A DNA stretch of 64,000 nt, taken from Methanobacterium paludis. GTDB lineage: Archaea; Methanobacteriota; Methanobacteria; Methanobacteriales; Methanobacteriaceae. The stretch covers positions 248,001 to 312,000 of the forward strand of contig NC_015574.1 of the NCBI RefSeq assembly GCF_000214725.1. Reading direction: 5' to 3'. The position numbers were made by a program, and so were the translations under genes. Numbering within the stretch: the first letter of the stretch is position 1; each line of letters begins with the position of its first letter. Positions 28,173 through 36,409 of this stretch are shown here, piece by piece. The notes under the pieces were generated by a model, which searched no databases, had not been told where the DNA came from, and was given only the letters and a program-made list of their open reading frames with translations.

Positions 28173-28628
28173 ATGAGTTCGAACTCAGTATACACATTTA
28201 TAAAAGCTATAACAAATATTGTGACATTCAAAACACGTTTTAAAAGAAATGACATTGGTAAAACAGTTCAAATGCATGACGGCTACAAATTTACTGTGTT
28301 CAGACATGCAATCAAAAATTCAAAGCCTGCAATTAATCCCGTTGTTCTGTGTGTGAGACTCCATTTCACTGAAAAGAGTATGAAACCTTCAATGCCCATG
28401 TTATCTGTACTGGGTTTTCCAGGCTTCAGGGAAAAGTATTGGATGATCAACCATTGGAATGAAGATTTTCAGGCTCTCTATGAGTGGGATACAAAAGAAG
28501 ATGCTGAGGAATATGTTAACTCCTTTGCAATGAACTACCTGAAAAAAAAGTCAGTTCCAAGGTCTATCCATTATGAAATAATTCCAGGAATTGGACTTGC
28601 AGACCATATGAGACATTTGGATCTTTAA
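28173..28628 (+). CDS. Conserved hypothetical protein, possible ferredoxin-like alpha/beta fold
   Basis: A 151-residue soluble protein. The centre (VVLCVRLHFTEKSMKPSM, GFPGFREKYWMINHWNEDFQALYEWDT, DAEEYVNSFAMNYLKKKSVP) has the strand-helix pattern and the Trp/Tyr-rich face of YdhR- or monooxygenase-like dimeric alpha/beta barrel proteins, which bind small hydrophobic ligands. That link is a guess from pattern only. GAGGATG precedes ATG 28173. It is alone between tRNA-Ser and a minus-strand gene. Confidence 0.7.
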   Translation: MSSNSVYTFIKAITNIVTFKTRFKRNDIGKTVQMHDGYKFTVFRHAIKNSKPAINPVVLCVRLHFTEKSMKPSMPMLSVLGFPGFREKYWMINHWNEDFQALYEWDTKEDAEEYVNSFAMNYLKKKSVPRSIHYEIIPGIGLADHMRHLDL

Positions 28629-28744
28629 ATATTCCATTTTTTACTTATTTTGTTTTAATAAAAACTTTAATTCACAGAAATCCACTTTTATTTCATAATA
28701 CCTTAAGGATGTGTTGTCGACTACAAAAAATTAAATTAAAGAGA

Positions 28745-29413
28745 TTAAATTGTTTTAAGGTACTCTTTTAATTTGGACGATGCATCAGATGTGATCGGTG
28801 AGTTGTGGCCAGTTAAAATAACGTCAATATCCAGATCTCCCAGTTTTTTAATGGAATTTTTAGCTAGATCCATATCTGGGGTATACTTGGGAACGGGTCC
28901 TTTAATCATTCCACCTTTAGATTGCCGGAGGTTGTCGCCTACAAAAATAACCCTGTTTTCAGGGTTGTAAAGGCAGATACTTCCAGGAGTATGTCCTGGT
29001 GTGTGTATAACATGATATCTTTTTATAATATTACCATCTTTCAGGAGAATGTCGGGTTGTATGGGTTTTGTTCTTGAGACCATTTTCATTATGTTTGTGG
29101 CTGTTCTCAGCAATAAAGGTCCTGGACGACTTTTTGTTCCGTTGATGTAATTAGCATCGAGTTTATGGGCTGCAACACTGGCACCTGTGATATTTTTAAG
29201 CTTTTCCACACTTCCAACATGGTCGAAATGGTGGTGGGTTAACACTATGGTCTTTATATCATTTGGGTCCCGCTTAAGGGTGTTCTGCACGTAATCAATA
29301 ATTTTACTGGAGTTACCAGGCATTCCTGTATCTATGAGCATTATATCTTCATCCACGACCAGATAACTGTTGGATACGCGTTGAATATGATGTATTCCAG
29401 GATAAACTTCCAT
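28745..29413 (-). CDS. Metallo-beta-lactamase-fold hydrolase
   Basis: A 222-residue zinc hydrolase of the MBL superfamily. Metal ligands: THHHFDHVGS (HxHxDH) near residue 59, His in HTPGHTPGS near 137, Asp in IFVGDNL near 155 and His in VILTGHNSP near 202. The substrate cannot be told from sequence; glyoxalase II-like, lactonase-like and RNA-processing enzymes share this core. It resembles the protein at 35237-35947 in the N-terminal half. A GGTGC ribosome binding site precedes the ATG. Confidence 0.88.
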   Translation of the reverse strand: MEVYPGIHHIQRVSNSYLVVDEDIMLIDTGMPGNSSKIIDYVQNTLKRDPNDIKTIVLTHHHFDHVGSVEKLKNITGASVAAHKLDANYINGTKSRPGPLLLRTATNIMKMVSRTKPIQPDILLKDGNIIKRYHVIHTPGHTPGSICLYNPENRVIFVGDNLRQSKGGMIKGPVPKYTPDMDLAKNSIKKLGDLDIDVILTGHNSPITSDASSKLKEYLKTI

Positions 29414-29650
29414 TTTGCACCGTCCAAATATTTTTTAGTATTTTTTAACTTATTATATAACACAGATTTATATTTTGATGATTCTTTTTTTTATTTTTTT
29501 TATGTAACTTTTTGATAATCCTAAAATTCTTGTTTTGGTTAAAGCTTGAATTATTTTAAATGGTTTGAAGATAAAAAGTTTTATATTCAAAAGCTAGTAA
29601 TGATAGTTTAATTTTACACAACTTGAGAGAAAATAGAGTGGGGTGATTAG

Positions 29651-30337
29651 ATGGATATTAAAAGAGATCTGATAGAGGGTGAGGAATTCAAATTACCTTG
29701 CATCCAGTTTACACCTTCCAAATCAAAGGGTGCTGCAGTGATTGTCCATGGCTACGGCGGTTCCAAGGAAGAACAGCTGGGACTGGCATGGCGCGTGGCT
29801 TTAAAGGGCATTACAACGTGTGCAATTGACATCAGGGGCCATGGAGAAAATCCGAACTCTTTGGATAGGAATATTCTTACGGACCTTGAAGTTGCCATAT
29901 CATATTGTAGACAGTTTGGAAAGGTTGCAGCAATAGGACATTCTTTAGGAGGGCGTCTTGCACTTGTAAGCAGTGCAGATTATGCAGTCGGAATCTCGCC
30001 GGCCCTCGGCAGTATTTACAGCAGTGAAACTCAAAATGCTCTTAAATGGAAAAGGGATTACAGGGTGAAAGCAGATTCTCCAGATCTTATTTTTGATGTG
30101 TTTTCTGGCCTTCCCATATGGAAACCTGAAGATGACCGCAAACTCATAGATCACACACTCATAGTTTACGGCTCACGCGACATGCCAGACATAATGGCCA
30201 GCTGCAAGGAATTAAAATCCGATGGTTTGTCTGTTATTCAGATAGATGACGCACTCCACAACGATATTTACAATATTGAGGCAACCTTTGAGGTTGTGAC
30301 TGGAAAGATTGGGGAATGGTTTGATTTAAGGCAATGA
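29651..30337 (+). CDS. Alpha/beta hydrolase
   Basis: A 228-residue alpha/beta hydrolase. The oxyanion region VIVHGYGGSKEEQ is near residue 30, the nucleophile elbow GHSLGG near 96, the likely acid Asp in VYGSRDMPD near 173 and the likely catalytic His in DALHNDIYN near 204. CAIDIRGHGENP matches the family. Substrate unknown, probably an ester or acyl thioester. GGTGATT lies just before the ATG. The last 23 codons are duplicated in decayed form about 0.7 kb downstream. Confidence 0.85.
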   Translation: MDIKRDLIEGEEFKLPCIQFTPSKSKGAAVIVHGYGGSKEEQLGLAWRVALKGITTCAIDIRGHGENPNSLDRNILTDLEVAISYCRQFGKVAAIGHSLGGRLALVSSADYAVGISPALGSIYSSETQNALKWKRDYRVKADSPDLIFDVFSGLPIWKPEDDRKLIDHTLIVYGSRDMPDIMASCKELKSDGLSVIQIDDALHNDIYNIEATFEVVTGKIGEWFDLRQ

Positions 30338-30437
30338 TTCAGGGTTAGGGTAATGATTCAATCGTTCGGTTTAGATCCTAGATTTAACTTAATCTTTAAT
30401 GAGGAAATGAATTTTCCATTTCAAAGTAAATTAAAAT

Positions 30438-30869
30438 TCATTTCTTAAATAACAGTTTGATTAGATAATAACCAATAAGAATTATTACAATTAAAAAACT
30501 TATGGCCAACAATATGCCCATTAAAACAAATAATGAGTTGCCAGAACCATCTGCCGAACTTCTATAAAGTCCTAAATAGAACAGGCCTATAACAGCAGGA
30601 AAAAAATTTAAAAGTAAGTACAGTATTACGGCCAAAGCCACGATTTTCAGGATGGTGCTGTTATCTGTGTGTGCTGATTGGGGTACTGATTTTACTTCAT
30701 GTACTTCAGGAAGATTTTTGGCTGTGTTGGGATCCTTTTCATGATTTTGGAGGGCATAATATTCAAGTTTCCCTCCACATTGGCAGCTATCAAAGTCTTC
30801 AGGGGATTCTCCTGGTTGGAGTTCGTAGTATCCCCCACACTTTTTACAGATAAGGTAACCATCAGTCAT
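30438..30869 (-). CDS. Small membrane protein with N-terminal zinc ribbon
   Basis: The 143-residue protein starts with a zinc-ribbon-like segment (CKKCGG at 8-13, then SCQCGGKL near 28-35) that begins like the MJ0042/Rpo-type ribbons of many methanogen proteins. A linker follows, then two membrane segments (about 73-98 and 111-138). It could be a membrane-tethered regulator or chaperone, but no function is known to me. GTGATA precedes its ATG. Confidence 0.65.
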   Translation of the reverse strand: MTDGYLICKKCGGYYELQPGESPEDFDSCQCGGKLEYYALQNHEKDPNTAKNLPEVHEVKSVPQSAHTDNSTILKIVALAVILYLLLNFFPAVIGLFYLGLYRSSADGSGNSLFVLMGILLAISFLIVIILIGYYLIKLLFKK

Positions 30870-31189
30870 AGTATCACAATATCGTAATATATTATGGTAT
30901 TATTTAAAGATTTGCTTGATAATGTATCAGAATAAACAATACCATGAACAATGATGTTTACAAGTTTGAGGCAATCTTTAAGGCTTTGTGGAAATGTTGG
31001 GGAGTAGTTTGAGGTTGAAAATAAATATCTGTAGGAATAAACTTTGTCAAATGTTGGATGAATTTAATATATTTTTACTTCCCACGCGCTCCCAAAAAGC
31101 ATATCTCCCTTAAAGTCAAACTAGAAAACAGCACGATTGCCCCCACAACGTGCTACCCATTTTTTGAATAATTTTTTGAGGTATCAAAC
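30870..31189. other. 320-bp region with a gene remnant and a GC-richer structured stretch
   Basis: The region holds the decayed hydrolase 3' end (30944-31012) and then, at 31080-31155, a stretch much richer in C than its surroundings containing AGCACG (31130-31135) and its inverse CGTGCT (31149-31154), followed by T-rich DNA. The latter may be the leader of the GyrI-like gene or a small RNA; sequence alone does not decide. Confidence 0.45.
30944..31012 (+). pseudogene. Decayed copy of the 3' end of the alpha/beta hydrolase gene
   Basis: Reads MNNDVYKFEAIFKALWKCWG and a stop. It aligns codon for codon with HNDIYNIEATFEVVTGKIGE at the end of the hydrolase gene (30257-30330); at the DNA level about three quarters of positions match over 65 bp, with one 2-nt gap. 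Nothing upstream of it matches the hydrolase, so it is a remnant, not a gene. Confidence 0.6.
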
Positions 31190-31648
31190 ATGAAAATAGA
31201 ATTAAAAACTGTAAAAGAACACCAAGTAGCCTTTATATGTTATAAAGGCAGCTATGAGAAGATCCCGGAACTTCTGGGAAAAGTTGTTGAGTTTTTGATG
31301 AGGAAAAACATGCAGATCCAGATACCAGTTTACGGAGCATACTTCAACAGCCCCCATGAAGTACCTCCTGAAGAACTGGAATGGGAAGTTGGAGCAGCGT
31401 TCCTTGGTGAAGCAGAGCCTGAAGGTGACATCAAGATAAAAAAAGTTCCAGAACATGAAGCTGTATCAACAGTATTTAAAGGGCCATATGGTGAAGCAGC
31501 ATCTGTTTACGGGAGTTTATTTGAGTACGCAGCTAAAAATAACCTTCAAATAGCTGGACCCGTGGAAGAGATCTATTTGAACAGTCCAGATGAGGTTCCA
31601 GAAAGCGAACTTTTAACAGAGGTTCAGTTTCCTGTGGTGAAAAGATAA
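31190..31648 (+). CDS. GyrI-like effector-binding domain protein (paralogue 1)
   Basis: A 152-residue stand-alone GyrI-like (SOUL/AraC effector-binding) domain: two repeats of the strand-helix unit, with VAFICYKGSYEKIPELLGKV and AVSTVFKGPYGEAASVYGSL, and the conserved PVYGAYFNSPHEVPPEELEWEVG. Such domains bind small hydrophobic cations or act as hydrolases on cyclopropanoid compounds. Two further copies are encoded at 39994-40455 and 40751-41218. GAGGT precedes the ATG. Confidence 0.85.
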   Translation: MKIELKTVKEHQVAFICYKGSYEKIPELLGKVVEFLMRKNMQIQIPVYGAYFNSPHEVPPEELEWEVGAAFLGEAEPEGDIKIKKVPEHEAVSTVFKGPYGEAASVYGSLFEYAAKNNLQIAGPVEEIYLNSPDEVPESELLTEVQFPVVKR

Positions 31649-31782
31649 TTTCACAGCTTTACTATTTTTACTCATTAAATATCCAATTTTTTCTTTTATA
31701 TTTTAAAATTGATACGGTATTATTTAGCGCATAAAAAGAAAGATTTATATTACCTTTCTCTTAATCTTAAAATGGTGTCAAA

Positions 31783-32286
31783 ATGTTATGTGGTGAATGT
31801 GGGGAAATTAATATACAAAATGCTAAATTCTGTCAAAATTGTGGGGCAGAACTTGATTTTAAACCGGAATTAGCGAGTTTAGGTAATAGGGTAGCTGCTT
31901 TCTTGTTGGACTTGTTAATAACATATGCTATCTGTTTTGGTGTAGCAATAGGTTTAATAATTGTCTTGGGCGGGCTTCAATTTGATGAAACCATTTCTGA
32001 TTTTACTTATTTAATTAATGTTATAATCTTTTTCGGGTACTTCATCCTTTTGGAAGGACGTTTAGGTGGCGGTCAGACCATTGGAAAAAGGTTTATTCAT
32101 ATTAAGGTTGTAAAAGAGGAAGATGTGGACGTAATGGGTTACACTCAAAGTTTTGTAAGGAACATCCTGAGGATAATAGATGGTTTATTCTTTTACATAG
32201 TGGGAATCATTTTGATAGATTCAAGTGATAAGAATCAAAGGTTGGGAGACCGTGCAGCCCATACACTGGTAATAAAAGAAAAATAA
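31783..32286 (+). CDS. RDD family membrane protein with zinc ribbon
   Basis: The N-terminus is a zinc ribbon (CGECGE at 3-8 and CQNCGAEL at 17-24). A three- to four-helix RDD domain follows: LGNRVAAFLLDLLITYAI near residue 32, GGGQTIGKRFIHIKVV near 98 and the final NQRLGDRAAHTLVIKEK. RDD proteins are proposed ion antiporters or structural membrane proteins; the role here is unknown. A TATA-like TTTATATTA lies about 40 bp upstream. Confidence 0.82.
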   Translation: MLCGECGEINIQNAKFCQNCGAELDFKPELASLGNRVAAFLLDLLITYAICFGVAIGLIIVLGGLQFDETISDFTYLINVIIFFGYFILLEGRLGGGQTIGKRFIHIKVVKEEDVDVMGYTQSFVRNILRIIDGLFFYIVGIILIDSSDKNQRLGDRAAHTLVIKEK

Positions 32287-32411
32287 TTGTTTATATCATT
32301 TTTTATTTTTAGTAAATTCTATTTTTCATATCAAAAATCCATTTTTATAGGGTTTAGACGTACACTTCAAGTGTAAAAAATTTCACGTAAGGTGATTTAT
32401 TCTGAGTAAAA

Positions 32412-32462
32412 CTTTATATATTAGGTAATATATTACCTAAATTAACATGTAATATATTACCT
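32412..32462 (+). promoter_or_regulatory. Promoter with two palindromic operators of the membrane protein-MarR operon
   Basis: The TATA box CTTTATATA (32412-32420) is directly followed by TTAGGTAATATATTACCTAA (32421-32440), a perfect 20-bp palindrome, and then by ATGTAATATATTACCT (32447-32462), which differs from its core at one base. The two centres are 24 bp apart, about two helical turns plus. A dimeric regulator bound here would block the transcription start. The MarR protein encoded as second gene of the operon is the obvious ligand. Confidence 0.7.
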
Positions 32463-32477
32463 ATTGAGTTGAGAAAA

Positions 32478-33305
32478 ATGGACAAAAAACTAATTTATAT
32501 AAATTCAATTGCTGTTGCTCTTCTGGCAGTGTTTGCAACTACATCGGGCTTATTCTGGAAAGGGCTGTACATGCATGATACGGTCTCTGGTGTGGCTCAG
32601 ATGATGGGTCAGGATCTGATAACGTTGATAGTAGCTGTTCCCATACTCCTGGGATCTCTATACCTCATCTCCAGAGGTTCCCTCCGGGGTTATTTGATCT
32701 GGATGGGAACCATGTTTTACTTCCTTTATTCCTATGCCTCCATGTCATTTCTGACGTCTTACAACCAGCTTTTCCTGGTCTACGTGGCATTATTCTCCAT
32801 ATCCCTATACGCTTTTATCTATGGGCTGCTGTCCATGGATGTTAAAACCATCAAAAAAAGTGTGTCTCCAGGAGTTACCATTAAAATTGCCGGAGTATTT
32901 TCAATTATCATGGGTTTGTTACTTGCACTGATGTGGCTTAGTATGATAATTGAGTCACTTTTAACAGGTACTGCCCCTGCTGCGCTTGAAAGTTACACAA
33001 CCCTGGTGATTCAAGCTTTGGATCTTGGAGTGCTTGTTCCTGCTGCATTTATTGCAGGTTTGCTAATCTTAAAAGGTAAGCAATGGGGTTATGCCATCAT
33101 TTCAATACTCCTTGTAAAGGTATCCCTACTGGGGACAGCCATACTTTCCATGATACTTTTCATGGTACGGAATGGTGTGAGCGTTGCAGTGGTACAAGTC
33201 CTATTATTTGGAGTGGTGACCGTTGCAGGAATTCTAATTGCAACAGCCTTCTATAAAAATATTAATGGAAGTACAAATGATTTTAAAGTCTTCAAATTAA
33301 ATTAA
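32478..33305 (+). CDS. Polytopic membrane protein under MarR control
   Basis: About 275 residues with seven or eight hydrophobic helices, no recognisable domain and a short polar C-terminus. ATG 32478 is chosen; an in-frame TTG at 32469 lies within the operator-leader. It is the first gene after a double palindromic operator and is followed 18 bp later by a marR gene, so it is probably the target of that regulator: a transporter, sensor or stress-induced membrane protein. Confidence 0.7.
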   Translation: MDKKLIYINSIAVALLAVFATTSGLFWKGLYMHDTVSGVAQMMGQDLITLIVAVPILLGSLYLISRGSLRGYLIWMGTMFYFLYSYASMSFLTSYNQLFLVYVALFSISLYAFIYGLLSMDVKTIKKSVSPGVTIKIAGVFSIIMGLLLALMWLSMIIESLLTGTAPAALESYTTLVIQALDLGVLVPAAFIAGLLILKGKQWGYAIISILLVKVSLLGTAILSMILFMVRNGVSVAVVQVLLFGVVTVAGILIATAFYKNINGSTNDFKVFKLN

Positions 33306-33323
33306 ATTCAGGTTGATAATACA

Positions 33324-33830
33324 ATGAAAGATTCAGAGGAACTCAAAGCGGAGTACAGTGTTGAAAGACTTGAAATGGAGAAATATATGTTGGTGGTCCT
33401 GTTTTTGATACAGCAGCGTTGGGGCTACATAATAAACAAAGAATTTGCCAAGGACAAAATAACGACCAAACAGTGGCTGATGATGGTTGTAATAGGAAAC
33501 GCCTTCGAACATGACCCTTCTATGCAGGAAGTGGCCGATGCAATGAGCACCACACATCAAAATGTTAAACAGCTCGCCACCAGGTTGGAGGCAAGGGGAT
33601 TCTTAAAAATAGAGCGGGATAAAAGCAACAAACGCATATTAAGGTTGAAATTCACTGAGGAGTGTCAAAGATACTGGGAGAAAAGAAATGAAGACGATGT
33701 TAAATCGGTGTCTGCACTCTTCGAATCCCTGGGTGATACTGAAGTCAAGAATTTATTTGAAATAATGAGTAAACTTGAAAAATTATCTGAAAATTTATAT
33801 AAAGAAGCTAAAACTTATAAACTTGGATAA
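33324..33830 (+). CDS. MarR family transcriptional regulator
   Basis: A 168-residue winged-helix protein. The DNA-binding part is ITTKQWLMMVVIGNAFEHDPSMQEVADAMSTTHQNVKQLATRLEARGFLKIERDKSNKRILRLKFTEE, with recognition helix TTHQNVKQLATRLEARG and wing RDKSNKRI. N- and C-terminal helices form the dimer. It shares an operon with the membrane protein upstream and probably represses it, and itself, through the palindromes at 32421-32462. AGGTTGAT precedes the ATG. Confidence 0.88.
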   Translation: MKDSEELKAEYSVERLEMEKYMLVVLFLIQQRWGYIINKEFAKDKITTKQWLMMVVIGNAFEHDPSMQEVADAMSTTHQNVKQLATRLEARGFLKIERDKSNKRILRLKFTEECQRYWEKRNEDDVKSVSALFESLGDTEVKNLFEIMSKLEKLSENLYKEAKTYKLG

Positions 33831-33937
33831 AAATCATAATAAAGTTTTAATTCGAAATAAAAAAAATATTAACAGATTTAAGTGTTCAATAATGCTTTTA
33901 AAAGCACTGAAAATTTAATGAATGAGGAGTAATTAAA

Positions 33938-34462
33938 ATGAAAGCTTTAATAGTATATGGAACTAGATATGGTACAGCCGCAGAAATTGCAGAAGAAATA
34001 GGTTGTGTTATGAAAAATGATGGAGCTGAGGTAGATCTAGTGGATTCCAAAGGTCTTAAAGATTTTGATGTTTCTCTATACGATCTGGTGGTTGTGGGAA
34101 GCGGGATTAAAATCGGTAAATGGACCAAAGGGTCGCTTAAATTTCTCAAGGACAATAAGTCAGCCCTTTCAGAAAGGAATGTAGCCCTTTTTGTCACCTG
34201 CGGCGCTGCCAACGAAGAGGACAAGAAAGATGAAGCACGGAAAAACTACCTGAAAAAAGTGGCTCAGGAAAATCTTATCAATGAACCTGTGGCTATGGGA
34301 CTTTTTGGTAGTGTATATGACCCTGAAATCAAACAAGGCTTAATGTACAAAGTCACAATGAAGTTTATTAAAAAAGAATTAGAAAAGCAGGGAATAGATA
34401 CCAGTAAACGCCATGATTACAGGGATTGGGATGAAATAAGGGCATGGGCTCATGATCTGTGA
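33938..34462 (+). CDS. Flavodoxin domain protein
   Basis: A 174-residue flavodoxin: MKALIVYGTRYGTAAEIAEEIG is the FMN phosphate loop, DLVVVGSGIKIGKWTKGSLKFL and VALFVTCGAANEED complete the flavin site. The closest type is the HemG-like flavodoxin domain of oxidoreductases, but methanogens use several such proteins as electron carriers. Its stop overlaps a GTG of the next gene. GAGGAG precedes the ATG. Confidence 0.85.
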   Translation: MKALIVYGTRYGTAAEIAEEIGCVMKNDGAEVDLVDSKGLKDFDVSLYDLVVVGSGIKIGKWTKGSLKFLKDNKSALSERNVALFVTCGAANEEDKKDEARKNYLKKVAQENLINEPVAMGLFGSVYDPEIKQGLMYKVTMKFIKKELEKQGIDTSKRHDYRDWDEIRAWAHDL

Positions 34463-34542
34463 ATACAAAAAGGATGAAAATAAAAACTTTGAAGTGTGAT
34501 GAAGTTGAAAATAAGCGGAATCACACTTTTTTGGAGAAAGAA

Positions 34543-35055
34543 ATGTTTAATAAATCATTCATTCCATCGGGGATAACTTCCCTTAGGTTAATAGCAGCTC
34601 CCATATTTTTTTACACGATTTTAAGTGAACTATATCTATTTTCCTTAATGGTATTTGTTTTTGCATGTGCTACAGATTTGTTGGATGGTTATATTGCCAG
34701 AAGAACCGATTCAACTTCGAATATAGGGGCATATCTGGACGTAACAGCTGATTTCATTTTGATAGTTGTATGTTTTCTGGCTTATATTATCATTGGCTGG
34801 TACGACCCTTTGATTCTTGTACTCATCACCATGATGTTCGCACTTTTTGTTGTCACATCTGGCCTTAAAACACCGGTTTATGATCCTGTAGGTAAATATT
34901 TAGGGGCTTTTCTTATGTTAACGATCCTTTTGTCACTTTTATTTCCTGAACAGGTCTTAAGACAACTTTTAATAATACTACTCGCATTGTTCTCACTGGC
35001 ATCGATAATAAGTCGTTTATTCATCTTTTTGCGCAGATATAATGCTTCTAGCTAA
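34543..35055 (+). CDS. CDP-alcohol phosphatidyltransferase family protein
   Basis: An integral membrane enzyme that moves a CDP-activated lipid onto an alcohol. The full motif is present: DLLDGYIARRTDSTSNIGAYLDVTAD, i.e. DxxDGxxAR, eight residues, GxxxDxxxD. About five membrane helices. ATG 34543 is preferred: GGAG at 34533-34536 has correct spacing and the N-terminus MFNKSFIPSGITSLRLIAAP is that of the family. GTG 34459, overlapping the flavodoxin stop, would add 28 unlike residues. The alcohol (inositol phosphate, serine or glycerol phosphate) cannot be told. Confidence 0.85.
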   Translation: MFNKSFIPSGITSLRLIAAPIFFYTILSELYLFSLMVFVFACATDLLDGYIARRTDSTSNIGAYLDVTADFILIVVCFLAYIIIGWYDPLILVLITMMFALFVVTSGLKTPVYDPVGKYLGAFLMLTILLSLLFPEQVLRQLLIILLALFSLASIISRLFIFLRRYNASS

Positions 35056-35236
35056 ATTATAGGATCTGATGCTCAAGTTATTTCAATACAGATGAGTAAG
35101 AAATGAAGTTTGAGGGTTTTATTTTCTTGATAAAAATAGTTAAGATCTCAGCTAAAATAAAAAGAAAATAGATTAAGTGGATCTTTCTTAGTTTTGATAA
35201 TTAGAACTAATATTATGTTCATCAGGTGAATTTAAA

Positions 35237-35947
35237 ATGAAAAAATGGATTACCCATGGCAACCACACGATTTCTCAGGTTTTAGAAGGTAGAAGCAACT
35301 CTTTTTTAATTTCAAAAGGAAACATCCATGTTCTTGTTGATACAGGCAGAATAAACTCGTGGAAAAACCTTGAAGAAAAACTCGACTGCATACTTGAAGG
35401 GGACAGGTTATCGGCACTGGTACTGACCCACACCCACTTTGACCACGTTGAAAATGCTGCAAAAATAAAAGAAAAATACAACCCTAAAATAATTACCCAC
35501 AAAAGTGAGGCAGAATATTTAGGACGTGGAAATACTCCACTACCTGCGGGCACCAATTTCATCACCAGATTCATCATGAACTTGGGAAAGAGAATGCAGT
35601 TGAATTACAACTATGAATCTGTTGCCTGTGATATTATGGTGGATGAAAAATATGATCTAAATCCCCTGGGAATTAATGCGTACATCATCTATACTCCAGG
35701 TCATTCTCCGGGATCTATAAGTGTTATAGTTGATGATGAAATAGCCATTGTGGGTGATGCCATGTTTGGAGTTTTCGGAGGGTCTGTATTTCCTCCATTT
35801 GCCGATGATATAAAGGTGATGGTTGATAGCTGGGATAAACTTCTAAAAACAGGTTCTCAACTTTTCATACCAGGACATGGGCAAGAAAGGAGCAGAAAGT
35901 TACTGCAGAATCAATTTGACAGATATAAAGAAAGAAATGGGTTCTAA
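35237..35947 (+). CDS. Metallo-beta-lactamase-fold hydrolase (second copy)
   Basis: A 236-residue MBL-fold protein with LTHTHFDHVENAA near residue 62, YTPGHSPGSISV near 151, IVGDAMFGVFGGS near 170 and IPGHGQERS near 211, all metal ligands present. It is a distant relative of the 28745-29413 protein. AGGTGA precedes the ATG. Substrate unknown. Confidence 0.87.
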   Translation: MKKWITHGNHTISQVLEGRSNSFLISKGNIHVLVDTGRINSWKNLEEKLDCILEGDRLSALVLTHTHFDHVENAAKIKEKYNPKIITHKSEAEYLGRGNTPLPAGTNFITRFIMNLGKRMQLNYNYESVACDIMVDEKYDLNPLGINAYIIYTPGHSPGSISVIVDDEIAIVGDAMFGVFGGSVFPPFADDIKVMVDSWDKLLKTGSQLFIPGHGQERSRKLLQNQFDRYKERNGF

Positions 35948-35987
35948 TATTACTCGATCTTACATTTTAAATCTTTATCTATCAAAA

Positions 35988-36376
35988 ATGTCTTCTGTTT
36001 TAAACAATATATTACAGTACATGGTTGAATACGATGCATCGGCTATCCTCCTTGGAACGATAGGGGGAATGGTCTTTTCTGTGGCCGCAGCATTTTTAGG
36101 GTTCTCAGGACCTGGAATTTTAACTTCAAACGTCATATCAGGGTTCACAGCTTCATGTACTACTAAAGGAAAGGGTAAATACATCATAAATGGGGGTGTG
36201 AGTGGAATCACATCAAGTCTGGCCATGTTGGTAGCAGGATTTTTATTACAGGGCACACCAGCGGGGTTCAGCAACTGGAACACATGGGGTCTGTTTTCTT
36301 TGGGACTTCTATAGGTGGTGCAGGATTTGTTCTGGGAATATTAGGGGCTTATTTTGGCAACTGGTTTTCAAAATAA
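35988..36376 (+). pseudogene. Frameshifted DUF5518-like small membrane protein
   Basis: The frame from ATG 35988 encodes a hydrophobic four-helix protein (ILLGTIGGMVFSVAAAFLGF, VISGFTASCTTKGKGKYIINGGVSGI) that stops early at 36312-36314. In the -1 frame the sequence continues SVFFGTSIGGAGFVLGILGAYFGNWFSK and stops at 36374-36376, which completes the last helix of the family. The shift lies at about 36289-36300. No slippery heptamer is visible, so an indel or a sequencing error is more likely than programmed frameshifting. Assignment to DUF5518 is by pattern (glycine-rich helices around a GYIAS/GFTAS motif). Confidence 0.6.
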
Positions 36377-36409
36377 TGTTTTTAAGTAAAGTGGATATCG
36401 AAAATTTCT

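Noticed and set aside
36290..36302. Programmed -1 frameshifting in the DUF5518-like gene
   Set aside because: No X-XXY-YYZ slippery heptamer and no following stem is visible, so an indel is more likely.
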